A stretch of 64,000 nt of DNA from Diphasiastrum complanatum (Eukaryota > Streptophyta > Lycopodiopsida > Lycopodiales > Lycopodiaceae), in assembly GCA_029204225.1 (NCBI GenBank), contig CM055099.1, forward strand, positions 40,296,518 through 40,360,517, in the 5' to 3' direction. Each line of letters opens with the position of its first letter. The first letter of the stretch is position 1. The notes below the pieces were generated by a model. The model did not search any database and was not told where the DNA came from. It was given only the letters and a program-made list of their open reading frames with translations. Of this stretch, positions 1-15,879 are shown piece after piece. Made by a program: the position numbers and the translations under genes.

Positions 1-1233
1 CTAGGCTAGGGTTTCATTTTAGGGCAAAAAGAGTGAGCTAACTTCTTTATTACATGCTGGAAATCCACCTAACTTCAAAAAGGAAGTCGAATTTGCTATG
101 TATTCCAAGCTCTCATAGTGAGAAGATAGAATATTTTTGGAGCTCATTGGCAATCTCAAACTAGTTCAATATGTGCATTGAGTTTTTGTGATCCAAATGC
201 AACCAAATCAGTTTCTACTTGTTTCTCAGCTTGAAGGTCATACTACAGCCTATAGTACACATGTGTGGGCTTGTATTTCAATGTTGATCAATGCTTTTGA
301 TTGTTAATGCTTGTTGTTTGTCAACTTGCCAATCTAGATCAACTTTTTGATGACTAGTTTTTTGATAGATTGTTAAGTAAGCATCCAATCATTCTTGTGG
401 ATCTTTTGTAGATCCATTTATGGTCCTAAAGTATAGTACTTTCACAAGGACTACCAAAATCCTAATTGCGAAATACATTTCTCGATCACACTTACTACCA
501 CTGATGTCCACTCTTCTTCCCTCAGAATTTTTCAGTCCCCTGAAAATCTTTCAGCTAAGGTATATAATGAAGAACTAAAGACATTAGTAAATGTACAAAT
601 GAATTACTTTAGGAAAAAAGTTTGAAACGGTTTCATATCTATCATATACCTGGGTAGAATTATTGATATACAAACCACCATAGGATTTTAACTGGAAATG
701 AAATCAGTTATTTGATCAGTTTCTATTATTACGATTTTTCCAGTAAAATTGGACTGTTTGCCCTTTTCACTTACTAGCTTAAGAATTACTTCATTAAAAC
801 TATCTGTAATTAATGGATAATAAGATCTGAATTTGGGTATTCCTACATTGTATTCACTCCAAATAATATTGTTGGATAAAGAATTACCTCCAAATACTAT
901 GAATTTTCCACCATTACTTATTTAACAAGTATCTCAAAAGCTTTGGTTTGTTCAATTTTAATGACCAAAATCATCAAAAGCACAATCACCAACTGATTGG
1001 TGTTCCACCAATTTGAAAAGGAGAAAACAGAAAAAAACACAATTTAACTCCATTTACTGGGAGTACCAATACTCGAGAGTTAATTGGTTTAAATAGCATC
1101 ATACCAAGGAATCGAATTCCTAAACTAGATATATGCCTGAGAACTGTACCACTACCTTCGTTCCATCAAGATCGACCTCAAAAAAATTCCCACCAGAAAC
1201 CGATTAATACTGCTTGACCATGAATAATGGTAC
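1..1233. other. No gene recognised
   Basis: AT-rich DNA with no long open frame and no recognisable domain in any frame. It ends at the TCAAG target-site copy (1234-1238) of copia-1. Confidence 0.5.
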
Positions 1234-1238
1234 TCAAG

Positions 1239-2009
1239 TGACAAAATTTTCAGAATTCACACGTGTGGGGAATGTCCACAAGAGTGACTGATCTTAATTA
1301 AGCTTTGTGATTGGCACTATAACCTGATTCTAGATTGATCAACAAAATCTAGCATGCTAATCAACAGAATATGATAGCAATGAATCAAATAATGAATAAA
1401 AATACAAGATTTCAGTGCACGAGCATTAGCCTCAACACGAATTAGAGAGAGAGAGAGAGAGCTAGAGAGATAACAAGCAATATTTGTTTAGATCCAAAAT
1501 AGCATGAGATAGTTACAAAACTTTGGTTCTTCATCATTGATTGTGTGGAGAGCTACACATATTTATGGAGATTGAGGTAGCTCGAGGTAGAACCATATCT
1601 ATCCATTCCAAAATGACATCTAAAGTGACATCTAGAGTCTATGTGACATTTGTCACTTGTCATGCATGAAATTCTACCAACTTTTTACAAGTGTACTAGT
1701 TCTAACTAGAAATGTCCAAATCATCATGCATGTGTCCATTAAACTTTCTGCATGCCTTGCATGTCATTATGGATCACTTACAATAAATGCATGTGAGTTG
1801 CCACGAGTTTCTACAAGCATAATCATGCTAATTCTATGTCTACAAACTATATGCAAGTTGCATTTATCAAACTAGATAATACATAACCATGTAGCTCGAG
1901 TTCTATGTAGGCCAAACTTGGCATTTTGCATTAATGAGCTACATACTTGCATGGTACAACATTTGTAGCAAGCCAAGAAATCAATATGGATTGTTTTTCA
2001 ATTTTAACA
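1239..2009 (-). repeat. 3' LTR of copia-1 (771 bp)
   Basis: Starts TG and ends CA on the plus strand. It matches 6688-7945 closely apart from two blocks missing here: a 30-bp block between two AATCTAG motifs near 1351, and about 457 bp near 1952. It contains a short GA run at 1445-1460. Confidence 0.9.
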
Positions 2010-2026
2010 CTCTTCCTAAAAATGAT

Positions 2027-4827
2027 CTATATTGATTTGAACATGGATCTTGGTATAACTCCAAGGTTGGTTCTATGCTTGTTGAATGAACTTTTGCTCA
2101 AAGGTCTGGTGAGCATATCTGCAATGCAAGATGATGTGTCGATGTGCTCCAATTTGATTTCACCTCCAATCAGCTTCTCTCTCACGAAGTGATGTGCAAC
2201 TTCGATATGCTTGCTCCTTGCATGGAATATTGGGTTATTGGCAAGGGCTTGAGCTGAAATGTTGTCACACATGATCATAGGTATATTTTCTTCCATAATT
2301 ATCTTTAGCTCCACTAGTAACCTCTTGATCCAAAGCACTTCCTTTGTTGTTGTAGTGAGCGCCTTGTACTCAGCTTCACATGATGAGAGTGATACAGTAT
2401 CTTGCTTTTTGAAAAGCCAAGATATCAAGTTTCCTCCAAGATATATGACATAAGCACTTGTAGATTTTCGATCTGCTCTATCACTTGCAAAATCCGAGTC
2501 AGAATAACCAATAACAGAAAGATCTTCACTTTTATACAATAAACCAAAATCAAAAGTTGAAGATATATATCTAAGCACTCTCTTGGCCTTTTTCCAATGA
2601 AAAACTGAAGGATTTTGCATAGTCTAGCTCAACTTATGAACACTAAAGCTTATGTTAGGTCTAGTTATTGTGAGCCAAATTAAGGAGCCTATAAGACTTC
2701 TAAAAAGTGTGATGTCCTCGAAGGATCTTTCATCACCTTTGTTAGAGTCCTTTACATTTTGCTCCATAGGTGTTTCTATACTCTTAGAATTCAACATATT
2801 GAACTTTTTTAACATTGAAAGAGCATACTTAGATTGACATATAAAAGCTTTATCTTTAAGAAGGTCAATCTCTAATCCTTGAAGTAATAGTGAATTTTTT
2901 CAAGATCTTGCATCTTGAACTCTTTTCCAAGTGCAATCTTGGTTTCCTCAACTGACTTGATACAACTTCCTGTCAGAATGATATCATCAACATAAATAAG
3001 AAGGACAAAAATATCTTTATCAAAAAACCTGACATATAAGGAAGGATCATAGTTACTAAGATTAAATAAACTTTTTTCTCATCATGGATGAACCCAATAG
3101 GTTGATCCATATAGATCTCTTCTTCTAGATAGCCATTTAGAAAATGCATTAGAAACATCTAGTTGAAGAATTTGCCAATTGAAAAAATACGCAAGAGAAA
3201 TTATGATTCTAATTGATACCATCTTTGCAACTGGGGCAAAGGTCTCTTCATAATCAAGTCCATATACTTGAGCAAAGCCTTTAGCACAAAGCCTAGCCTT
3301 GTACTTGTTGATTGTGCCATCTTGATTATACTTGACTCAAAATTTCCATTTGCAACCAATGGTATGCTTGTTGGATGGAAGATCCACAAGCTCCCATGTA
3401 TTATTGGCCATCAAAGCATCATATTCTTCCTTCATGTCAAGGTACCATTCCTTTGAGTTGATAGCATCATATACATCCTTCGGCTCCTCATGAGAAATAA
3501 AATAGGCGCAAATAGTGGAGTTGATTTCCACTTGCTTTCCTCTATCTTCATAGGTAAGCCTTCTAGGCTCGGATCTTTCTCTTTGAGATCTCCTTGGTGA
3601 AAAAATTCGAGGTGACTCCTCCTCAAATCTCGACCCCATCTCTCCATGATGATCTTCAAGGGTGATGATTGGAGTATCTTTGTGAGAATCTTTGAACTCG
3701 GCCTTCTCAAGAATGTATTTTTGATCTTCATGGAATATCACATCTCTACTCTCAATTGTAGTTGAGGTAGAGGGAACATAGATCATGTAAGCTTTCTTGT
3801 TGGATACATATCCAACCATGATCCCTCTAACAGAATTAGGATCATCTCTTTTCCTTGTTTCCAAGGGCATATTAACAAAGCAAGTACAACCAACAACTCT
3901 AAGGTGATCTACCTTAGGTTTTTTCTGAAACAAGACTTCAAAAGGTGTTTTTCCAGCAAGAGCATTGTGAGGTAATGTATTGCACAAATAGTTTGCACAA
4001 TTTATAGCTTCATCCCAATATTCAATAGGCAAAGAAGCTGCTACTTGAATTGTTTTAGCACATACACATAAAGATCTGTTTTTCCTCTCCGCTACATTTT
4101 GGGATGGAGAATAGGCACAAGAAAATTCTTTCTTTATTCCTTCACCTTCACAATAATTATGAAACTTGTTGGAGATATATTTACCTCCTCCATCGCATCT
4201 TAAAGCTTTAACTTTGCAAGAAAACTATTTTTCTACATAAGCTTTGAAGATAAGGAAGTGATCAAAAACCATAGCCTTTGAAGAAAGTAGATACAACCAA
4301 GTGTATCTAGTAAAGTCATCAATAAAGGTGACAAAACATGTTGCACCACCAATACTTTTAGAAGAGGAAAAATGTACATCTGAATGTATGAGTTCCAATG
4401 GATAAGTAGTCTTTATAAAAGACTTCTGATATGGCTTTTTGTGCGACTTTGCAATGGCACAAGCCTCACAAGGCTTGAAATCTTTAGAAAGAGATTTTGG
4501 AAGACCAATAGCCTTCTCCTTCTTAACCATAGAAGACATAGATGTAAAGTTAGGATGTCCCAACCTTCTATACCACAGCTCCTCCTTAGATAACAAAGCA
4601 ACTTCACAAAGGTTTGCATTCTCATAAGAATTCAACTTAAAAATTCCACCACATCTAGTTCCATCAACAAGGATCTCGTCTTTTCTCTTGATAAAACAAG
4701 TATTGGAGTTGAACTTTACATCACAACCATTATCAAGCAACTTTCCCTCACTAATTAAGTTCTTTGTAAATTTTGGAATGAAAAGAACATTAGAAAGTGC
4801 AAGAACTTTTGAAGAACCAAGTTTCAA
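2027..4827 (-). pseudogene. copia-1 pol remnant: integrase, reverse transcriptase, RNase H
   Basis: The minus strand carries the copia integrase zinc-binding region (HPNF, then CEACAIAKSHK, about 4450-4580) and the start of the catalytic core (IHSDVHF, FIDDFTRY). A stop near 4204 interrupts the core, and a DGGG motif follows. The integrase C-terminal region runs through 3340-4032 and ends in the RT N-terminal motif WELVDLPSNKH. The RT is damaged: after DQPIGFIHDEKK the frame jumps by deletion to a segment containing YVDD near 2990. RNase H (2027-2620) is well preserved, with YSDSDFASD, SSCEAEY and ARSKHIEVAHH. All of the family's domains can be seen, but not in one open frame. Confidence 0.9.
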
Positions 4828-4857
4828 TGGAATGTTGCCAATTCCTTCTATTGGACA

Positions 4858-5918
4858 CTAATGATCATTAGTTGTGTAAATAGATCTCTTGAGTCCTTTG
4901 AAAGGTAAGATTGAGTCAAATGACTCCTTTGAACAGCACATATGTGAAGAGGCTCCATTGTCTATGTACCAAGCTCCATCTTTCTTGAAAGGTAATGAAG
5001 AAAAACTGGACACCATAAGTGATCCTTCTCCATCACTTGCAATAGAATCTTCTTCAATCTCTTTGGAGAGATTAGCTTGCTTGAGTTGGTTTTTCTTCTT
5101 AAAGAAATTAAAGGCATAGTGCCCCTTTTTGCCACAGAAGAAGCACTTCACTTTCTTCTTCTTGGTTTTTGAGTTAGAGGGATGAGATGTTTCATCCTCT
5201 TCACCATCTTGATCTCGATCTTTGGCTTTGTCTTTGTTGTATGCTTGAGAGAATTGGTTCTTACTCCTTCCTTTCTGCTTGTCTTTGACAAAGAGGGCTT
5301 TGTCACTTCCACCATGTTCAAGTTTGTTCATCCTGGAGAGTTTATAGCTTTGTCTAGATTCTTCAAAAATAAGAATTCTTTGGAGAGTTTCTAGATTAGG
5401 TAACTCCTCCTTAATAGCAAAAGACTGAACAAGATTATCATAGTCATCTCTCAAGCCATTCAGTATGACTTGAACTAGCTCAACTTGGTTAATGGTAACA
5501 CCAACACAGAAAAGCTCTCTATGTAAATCTTTAACTCTCAGAACATAGTTAGATGCACTCTCTTCACTTCTTTGAAAACTTTGGAAAATCTAATTCCTAA
5601 GAGTGAGTATTCTAGAAGTATTCTTTACTTCATAGATGGTCTTTAGTGCATCCCAAGCTTCTTTGGCTGTAGTGCAAGATCCTATCTCTCTCAAAATTTC
5701 ATTAGATACATTCATCTTAATGAAATGTAGAGCCATTCTAGCTCTCTTCTTATATTTAGGAATTTCAACCTGTGCTTGAGGCTCCTCCTCAACACCAAAC
5801 ACAATATCCATAACATCCTGGAGAATCAAACAGACTCCATTCTTAACCTCCAAATTGAGTAATTAGAAGTGTTTAGTCTTTCACTGGCTTCTAGAAGATA
5901 CCCTCCTTGAGATGCCAT
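4858..5918 (-). pseudogene. copia-1 gag and protease remnant
   Basis: The gag start is most likely the ATG at 5918-5916, because the N-terminus then resembles the gag of copia-D in this window (a short lead, then NYSIWRLRMES). A frameshift near 5840 and a stop near 5592 break the frame. The zinc knuckle near 5130 reads CFFCGKKGHYAFNF, so the last cysteine of the CCHC box is replaced by Phe. The protease motif near 4960 reads WYIDNGASSH, with DNG instead of the usual DSG. Both changes would be expected to abolish function. Confidence 0.88.
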
Positions 5919-6675
5919 TATAATGAAGACTTCTTAGTTATTGGATTGAGATATGTTTGAGCTTGTTCCTATCAGAATTAGAGTTGCTGCTCTCTTCACT
6001 ATAGGTATTTTCAAGGTTGAACTACCTTCTTATGTGAAACACTTGCAACTATATTTGAGATGAATCTCAAATATTCCACAAGACAAGTTTTCTAGATCAG
6101 ACACAAAAAGTGGTTTGAGACACTTTGGCTGGTTTGAATTCTACTTTTGGCACGTGTGAAATGCTTCAAAAGAAAACACTATTGACACTCGGAAGGCTCA
6201 AAGGGTGTTCAAATACTTCAAACTTAGTCTTGATCTACAGTTTCTTGTGTTAGATGCTCAAAACAATGGATTCAGAACAGAGTAGAATTGAATCAAATCA
6301 AAATGCTGTCACTTGGATTTTGGACCTATCTCTATCCTCTTTAAGAGCTTATAACTCTTGCTAGACACATCAGATTGATTTGATTCTAATTTCTATGAAA
6401 AGTGCAGATCAAATGCTTTCCATCAAGCTATAAAATTGCTATCTTTGGATCTATAAATAAGGAGAACAAAGGGACTGAAAAACTCTGATTTTCACATGTG
6501 CGGAATTCCAAAATTCTGCACTACTTCAATTCAGGTCTAAAAATTCAGTTCAAGTCCGATTTGATCCAAATACACTTCAAAGAAAGGTTAGAAAAAGTGC
6601 AAAACTGCTTTTTTGCTTGATTTAGCTCTCAGTTTCTTGTACAATCAGAGTTGTTAGCATGAAAAGCTTAATGTG

Positions 6676-6687
6676 GCTCTGATACCA
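6676..6687 (-). other. Primer-binding site of copia-1 (initiator tRNA-Met)
   Basis: Minus-strand TGGTATCAGAGC directly abuts the LTR at 6688. This is the usual initiator Met-tRNA complement of plant LTR retrotransposons. Confidence 0.92.
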
Positions 6688-7945
6688 TGACAAAATTTCT
6701 AGAATTCACACGTGTGGGGAATGTCCACAAGAGTGACTGATCTTAATTAAGCTTTGTGATTGGCACTATAACCTGATTCTAGATTGATCAACAAAATCTA
6801 GTTCAGAAGAAATGGCTAATCCACAATCTAGCATGCTAATCAATAGAATATAATAGCAATGAATCAAAGAATGAATAAAAATACAAGATTTCAATGTATG
6901 AGCATTAGCCTCAACACGAGTTAGAGAGAGAGAGAGAGAGAGCTAGAGAGATAACAAGCAATATTTGTTTAGATCCAAAATGGCATGAGATAGCTACAAA
7001 ACTTTGGTTCTTCATCATTGATTGTGTGGAGAGCTACACATATTTATGGAGATTGAGGTAGCTCGAGATAGAACCATATCTATCCATTCCAAAATGACAT
7101 CTAAAGTGACATCTAGAGTCTATGTGACATTTGTCACTTGTCATGCATGAAATTCTACCAACTTTTTACAAGTGTACTAGTTCTAACTAGAAATGTCCAA
7201 ATCATCATGCATGTGTCCATTAAACTTTGTGCATGCCTTGCATGTCACTATGGATCACTTACAATTAATGCATGTGAGTTGCCACAAGTTTCTACAAGCA
7301 TAATCATGCTAATTCTATGTCTACAAACTATATGCAAGTTGCATTTATCAAACTAGATAATACATAACCTTGTAGCTTGAGTTCTATGTAGGATAAACTT
7401 GGCATTTTTTCATTAATGAGCTACATATTTGCATGGTCCTGCAATCTACCAATGGATCTGAGGCTAGAGCATAATCTAGAATGCTACAGATCAAAGCAAT
7501 ACTATTTCCTCACAAATAGAGAGAATACATAACCAAAATAATGTATGAACTCGGGTTAGAGAGAGAATATCAAAACAAGCAAAATAGTATGAGATCCAAT
7601 TTTGACATTATGACATTACCAAAGCTTGATTCATCATTAGATATGAATGAGAATGATATGTGCATATATAGGTGAGCCAAAATTCGTGGTACTCTTTGCA
7701 TTCAATGCATTCTCTACACCTAATCAAGTATAAACTATTACCATATTGACACCTAACATCTTGCATGTTGAATTTGCACGCTCATTAATTTGAGCCAAAA
7801 TTCGTGGTACTCTTTGCATTCAATGCATTCTCTACACCTAATCAAGTATAAACTATTACCATATTGACACCTAACATCTTGCATGCTGAACTTGACATTT
7901 GTAGCAAGCCAAGAAATCAATATGGATTGTTTTTCAATTTTAACA
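6688..7945 (-). repeat. 5' LTR of copia-1 with about 457 extra bases
   Basis: It matches 1239-2009 from 6688 to 7437 and again from 7895 to 7945. The extra 7438-7894 lies between TTGCATG motifs (7430-7436 and 7879-7885). This is either an insertion here or a deletion, through that 7-bp homology, in the other LTR. A further 30 bp near 6801-6830 is also absent from the left LTR. Confidence 0.85.
7673..7890. repeat. 118-bp tandem duplication inside the LTR
   Basis: The sequence beginning GAGCCAAAATTCGTGG at 7674 is repeated from 7792. The period is 118 bp and the two copies are almost identical over about 100 bp, so the duplication is recent. Confidence 0.9.
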
Positions 7946-7950
7946 TCAAG

Positions 7951-8985
7951 TTCCACAAAATTTGGGCTTACATTGCTGAAAGCCGAATGCCAAGTTGATA
8001 AGAGTGAATGACATGCAAATTGTCCATGGAGAAAGAAAATCCAATTTTCTTCTATACCATTGGCAAAAATTTTCATACTATTGTACAATGATTAAAGTTA
8101 CACATTGATAAACGAGCACCAAGAAACACAAGCTTCTTTAACAGGGTGCTAGTAGCTTAAAATTTCTGAATTAATTTGGAGAATCATCTTTTTTAAGTTA
8201 CCACCGTCAGGCCACAATTGATCCTTGGATAACTGTCATGCAACAAGCCATGCAATTACCAAATTGCAAATTGTCATCCGGCTCAAATTCAACCTTACAA
8301 TCAAAAAACCATACTACCCCTCAAGGGCCCCTCACGAACTATTTCAAAACCTAATAGGGTTTTTTTTTAACAAGGAAGGATTACAAAGGGGATTGCAGGT
8401 TTCTACAGTCGCCACCCTCGGGACAGAGGAAACATGCGCGCTCCCTTGCTACACAATCGACTAGCAGAATCAAGTTGCAGCCATCGCTAATAGCTCACTT
8501 ATTTTTGCTATAGCATCCTCTGGGTTCATTGTTTTACATTAGTTCAATAACCAAGGTTTCAGCTCACAGAGAGGAACAAACGTCAGAGTGTAGTCTTCAG
8601 CGAGCAATATGAAGTGCAAAATTTTTGTACAAGGCAGTAGCACTCTAGTTGCTTCAACCTCCAATGTTCTACTATTCCACCTTCGGTCCTACTCAAATCT
8701 AAACAACTGTTCTTCAATCGATTTTAAACAACTCCCCAACTTGAAGAATCATTTGCAGGACTGGAACCAGCAGTCTGACACACTTTGCATCACTCCTGAA
8801 GTTCTAACTGTTTCTAAATAAACTGCTTTCCACACGGTTAAACTTCTATGATCAGATAAATGAGTAGGAAAAGATGGAATAGCATTTTGTAGCTAAAACG
8901 AACTCTCAACTCCACTACTGTAACAACCAACAGGAATCCAACAACTAATCCATGTTGTTTACAATCTGGGATTTCTCAATTCAAG
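7951..8985. other. No gene recognised
   Basis: Between copia-1 and a copia scrap. Only short open frames without recognisable domains were found. Confidence 0.45.
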
Positions 8986-8989
8986 GACT

Positions 8990-9295
8990 GCAGAACTTTG
9001 AAGTATAATAATGAAAAGAAGAAGCAACAAGCACATAGTGCTTCAACCAGTTTTTCGACCCAACAACAAGAGGAAGATGAAGCAGCTTTTATGACCAAGG
9101 TCAGAGAGTCGTAGGATATTGATTCTTGGTATCTTGACTCTAGAGCAACGCAACACATGACTTACCACAAAGTCTAGTTGAAGGACTATGAATTATACAC
9201 CCACTCTCGAGTTGTGCAACTTGGAGACAATTCATCTCACACAATCCAGAGTGAAGGAACAGTCTCGGTTGAATTTCAGAAGGGTGAAGTTGCTA
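8990..9295 (+). pseudogene. Ty1/copia gag-protease fragment
   Basis: A plus-strand frame gives a Gln/Glu-rich stretch and then SWYLDSRATQHMTYHK near 9120. That is the copia protease active-site region with DSG changed to DSR, followed by an in-frame TAG. Similarity ends abruptly at 9295, where the direct repeat of the next entry begins. Only this part of the element is present. Confidence 0.75.
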
Positions 9296-10496
9296 GTTTT
9301 CAATAAATTTTCTTAGACACCATGGATATGCGTAAGATATACAGTTTTTACAAAAGGATTAGAATGGCACGGATTTGCCCTTATACCTTGTAGAAACCAT
9401 GAAGACCTCACCGATAATAAATAACCTACATATAATGATGTTTTAATTACCACGGGTTGAAGGTGTAGTATGATAAACGTTAGTTTACTCAAAACAACAC
9501 CATTCAATCATGGCTATTGCACAATAATACCCATTCAGATGCCATATTAGAGCATGGTGAGATACGACTGGAAAGCATGGATATGCTCAAGAGTATGGAC
9601 AGCAGTGCGTGACTTGTTTTTCGAAACAATAGTCACATGGGTTAGAATGGCATGGATTTGGCCTACTACCAACACACGTGTCCACACCATATCTTTTAGC
9701 GAGATACAATATATACAGTAAAAACTACTCATACTTTTGCACAAAACAAGATAAACTAATATGGACCAATGCCCATAAACTGATCAACATGGCATGTTAA
9801 ATTTACACAAGCTAGTTTGCATAATTCCACTTGTTAATGACTTTGAGGCCATGATGTGGGATGTCACATGTGCCAAAGGCATAGGATATCTTATTCTAAG
9901 TAAAATCATTAACCTAGCTTTGGAATGTGTCCAAAGATACATAGATAGGATAGAGAAAAAGTAGGCGCTTATAATAGCATTTTTCTCATTGTTTATAGAT
10001 CTCAAGGTATTGACCCTAAGTAGGGTGGATCAAGTGGATCTTCAGGTTAGATGTTAGGTTGTGATGAATACATAGAATCCCTAATATGCTCATATCCGAA
10101 CTCTACATATATAAATATGTGATGGGATTTCCATCCAATGATGAGCAAAATCAAGATTTTCCTTCTTGACTAGTTTGAGTCCATTTGATTGAAGAATGCT
10201 ATTGGCATATGATCTTTTATGATCATTGAATGAGATTGGAGTTGCAGGTACAGCAGACATGTAGCAACAAGTCATACATCCACACATGTGAAGAGTTTTG
10301 GAGCTAATTCATGGAGTTCAAGCCAAGATATGCTAGGAATCAATGCATTGATTTATAATCTAGCTTCTAGATCTTGTTTGGATCTAAAGTAGGTGCTTTC
10401 TCCATCATTTCTAGGATCAAATGGGTTATTTTACTAAATTTTTCACATGGCACATGCCCTAATACGGTAATGTTAGGGCTTGGTCTATCGCTAATA
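9296..10496. repeat. Direct repeat copy 1 (about 543 bp, split by a solo LTR)
   Basis: Starts GTTTTCAATAAATT and ends TATCGCTAATA. It matches 10991-11525 across its length, interrupted by 9795-10452. The pair with a 494-bp spacer has the shape of an LTR element with a very short interior. The ends are not TG/CA and no PBS or polypurine tract was found, so the type is unknown. Confidence 0.8.
9795..10447. mobile_element. Solo LTR (653 bp) with TGGCA target duplication
   Basis: The insert begins TGTTAAAT and ends TTTTCACA. It is flanked by TGGCA at 9790-9794 and 10448-10452. The uninterrupted sibling at 11477-11490 shows a single TGGCA there, which fixes the insertion site. No coding domain is inside, so a solo LTR is the best reading. 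Confidence 0.8.
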
Positions 10497-10990
10497 CATC
10501 TTGTAGCATCGATTATTACTACGGCCTTCTTTTTCGGTTAGGTTCGGTTTCGAACCATTTATCAATAAGTGTCTACACAAGTTCATACATATATCCTTTT
10601 CTCCTACTCGATATAGCATTTGTTGGGTGGCTGTCTTCGATACTTTGATTTTCTCTTCTAAACAAGGATGAAAATACCTTATTTGACGATAACGGTGTTA
10701 ATGTTTTGATCTAAAAAAAACAAAAGCACTCAAGGGACCAATATGGCATCCTCACAAGAAAACACATTTGCGATCATCCAGGTATGATTTCTCAAAACAA
10801 AATTCAGTTTGTGCATAATCTACCTATGTTCAAAGGGAAGATGTCGTTGTTTTATGAATATAATCAAGTCTCTATGACTAGGAAAGACTCGGTATGCTTA
10901 AATACGTCTTTTCTTACTTTCTAGCATCTACCATTTTGTAACCAATATCAGACTCTGATAATGATGACTTAAATGTTGTCCATTGGCAAG
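10497..10990. other. Spacer between the two direct repeats
   Basis: 494 bp with no domain recognised. A short plus-strand open start at 10744 (MASSQENTFAIIQ) resembles a gag N-terminus only vaguely. Confidence 0.35.
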
Positions 10991-11525
10991 GTTTTCAATA
11001 AATTATCTTAGACATCATGGATATGTGTAAGATAAACAGTTCTTACAAATTGGCACAGATCTGCCCGGATGCCTTGTAAAAACCATGAAGACCTCACCAA
11101 TAATATATAACATATCCATAATGATGTCTTAACTACCATGGGTTGAAGGTGTATCTATGATAAATGTAAGTTTACTCAAAACAACACCATTCAATCATGA
11201 CTATTGCAAATAATAGCCATTCAGATGCCATATCAGAGCATGGTGAGATACGACTAGAAAGCATGGATATGCTCAAAGAGTATGGACAACAATGCGTGCC
11301 TTGTTTTCCGAAACATTAGTCACATGGATTAGAATGGCATGGATTTGTCCTAATACCAACACACGTGTCCACACCGTATCTTTTAGTGAGATACAATATA
11401 TACGGTAAAAGCTATTCATAATTTTGCACAAAACAAGATAAACAGATATGGACCAATGTCCATAAACTTATCAGCATGGCACATGCCATGATACGGTAAT
11501 GTCAAGGCTTGGCCTATCGCTAATA
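10991..11525. repeat. Direct repeat copy 2 (535 bp)
   Basis: Uninterrupted sibling of the repeat at 9296. Identity is high by eye, with scattered substitutions and small indels. Its right part and the following 300 bp also resemble, more distantly, the sequence at 46080-46440. Confidence 0.8.

Positions 11526-15879
<4,354 letters not shown>

Larger units (their letters stand above)
1239..7945 (-). mobile_element. Ty1/copia LTR retrotransposon (copia-1), minus strand, decayed
   Basis: The element is bounded by long direct repeats that begin TGACAAAAT and end TTTTAACA (plus-strand view). It is flanked by a perfect 5-bp target duplication, TCAAG, at 1234-1238 and 7946-7950. Read on the minus strand the order is LTR, PBS, gag, protease, integrase, reverse transcriptase, RNase H, LTR, which is the copia order. 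The reading frames are broken by a gag frameshift near 5840, stops and a deletion in the RT core, so it cannot act autonomously. The right LTR is about 487 bp longer than the left. Confidence 0.93.

Noticed and set aside
1657-1875. Paired small frames in the two copia-1 LTRs (also 7138-7356)
   Set aside because: Found in both LTRs only because LTRs are copies of each other; no coding evidence.
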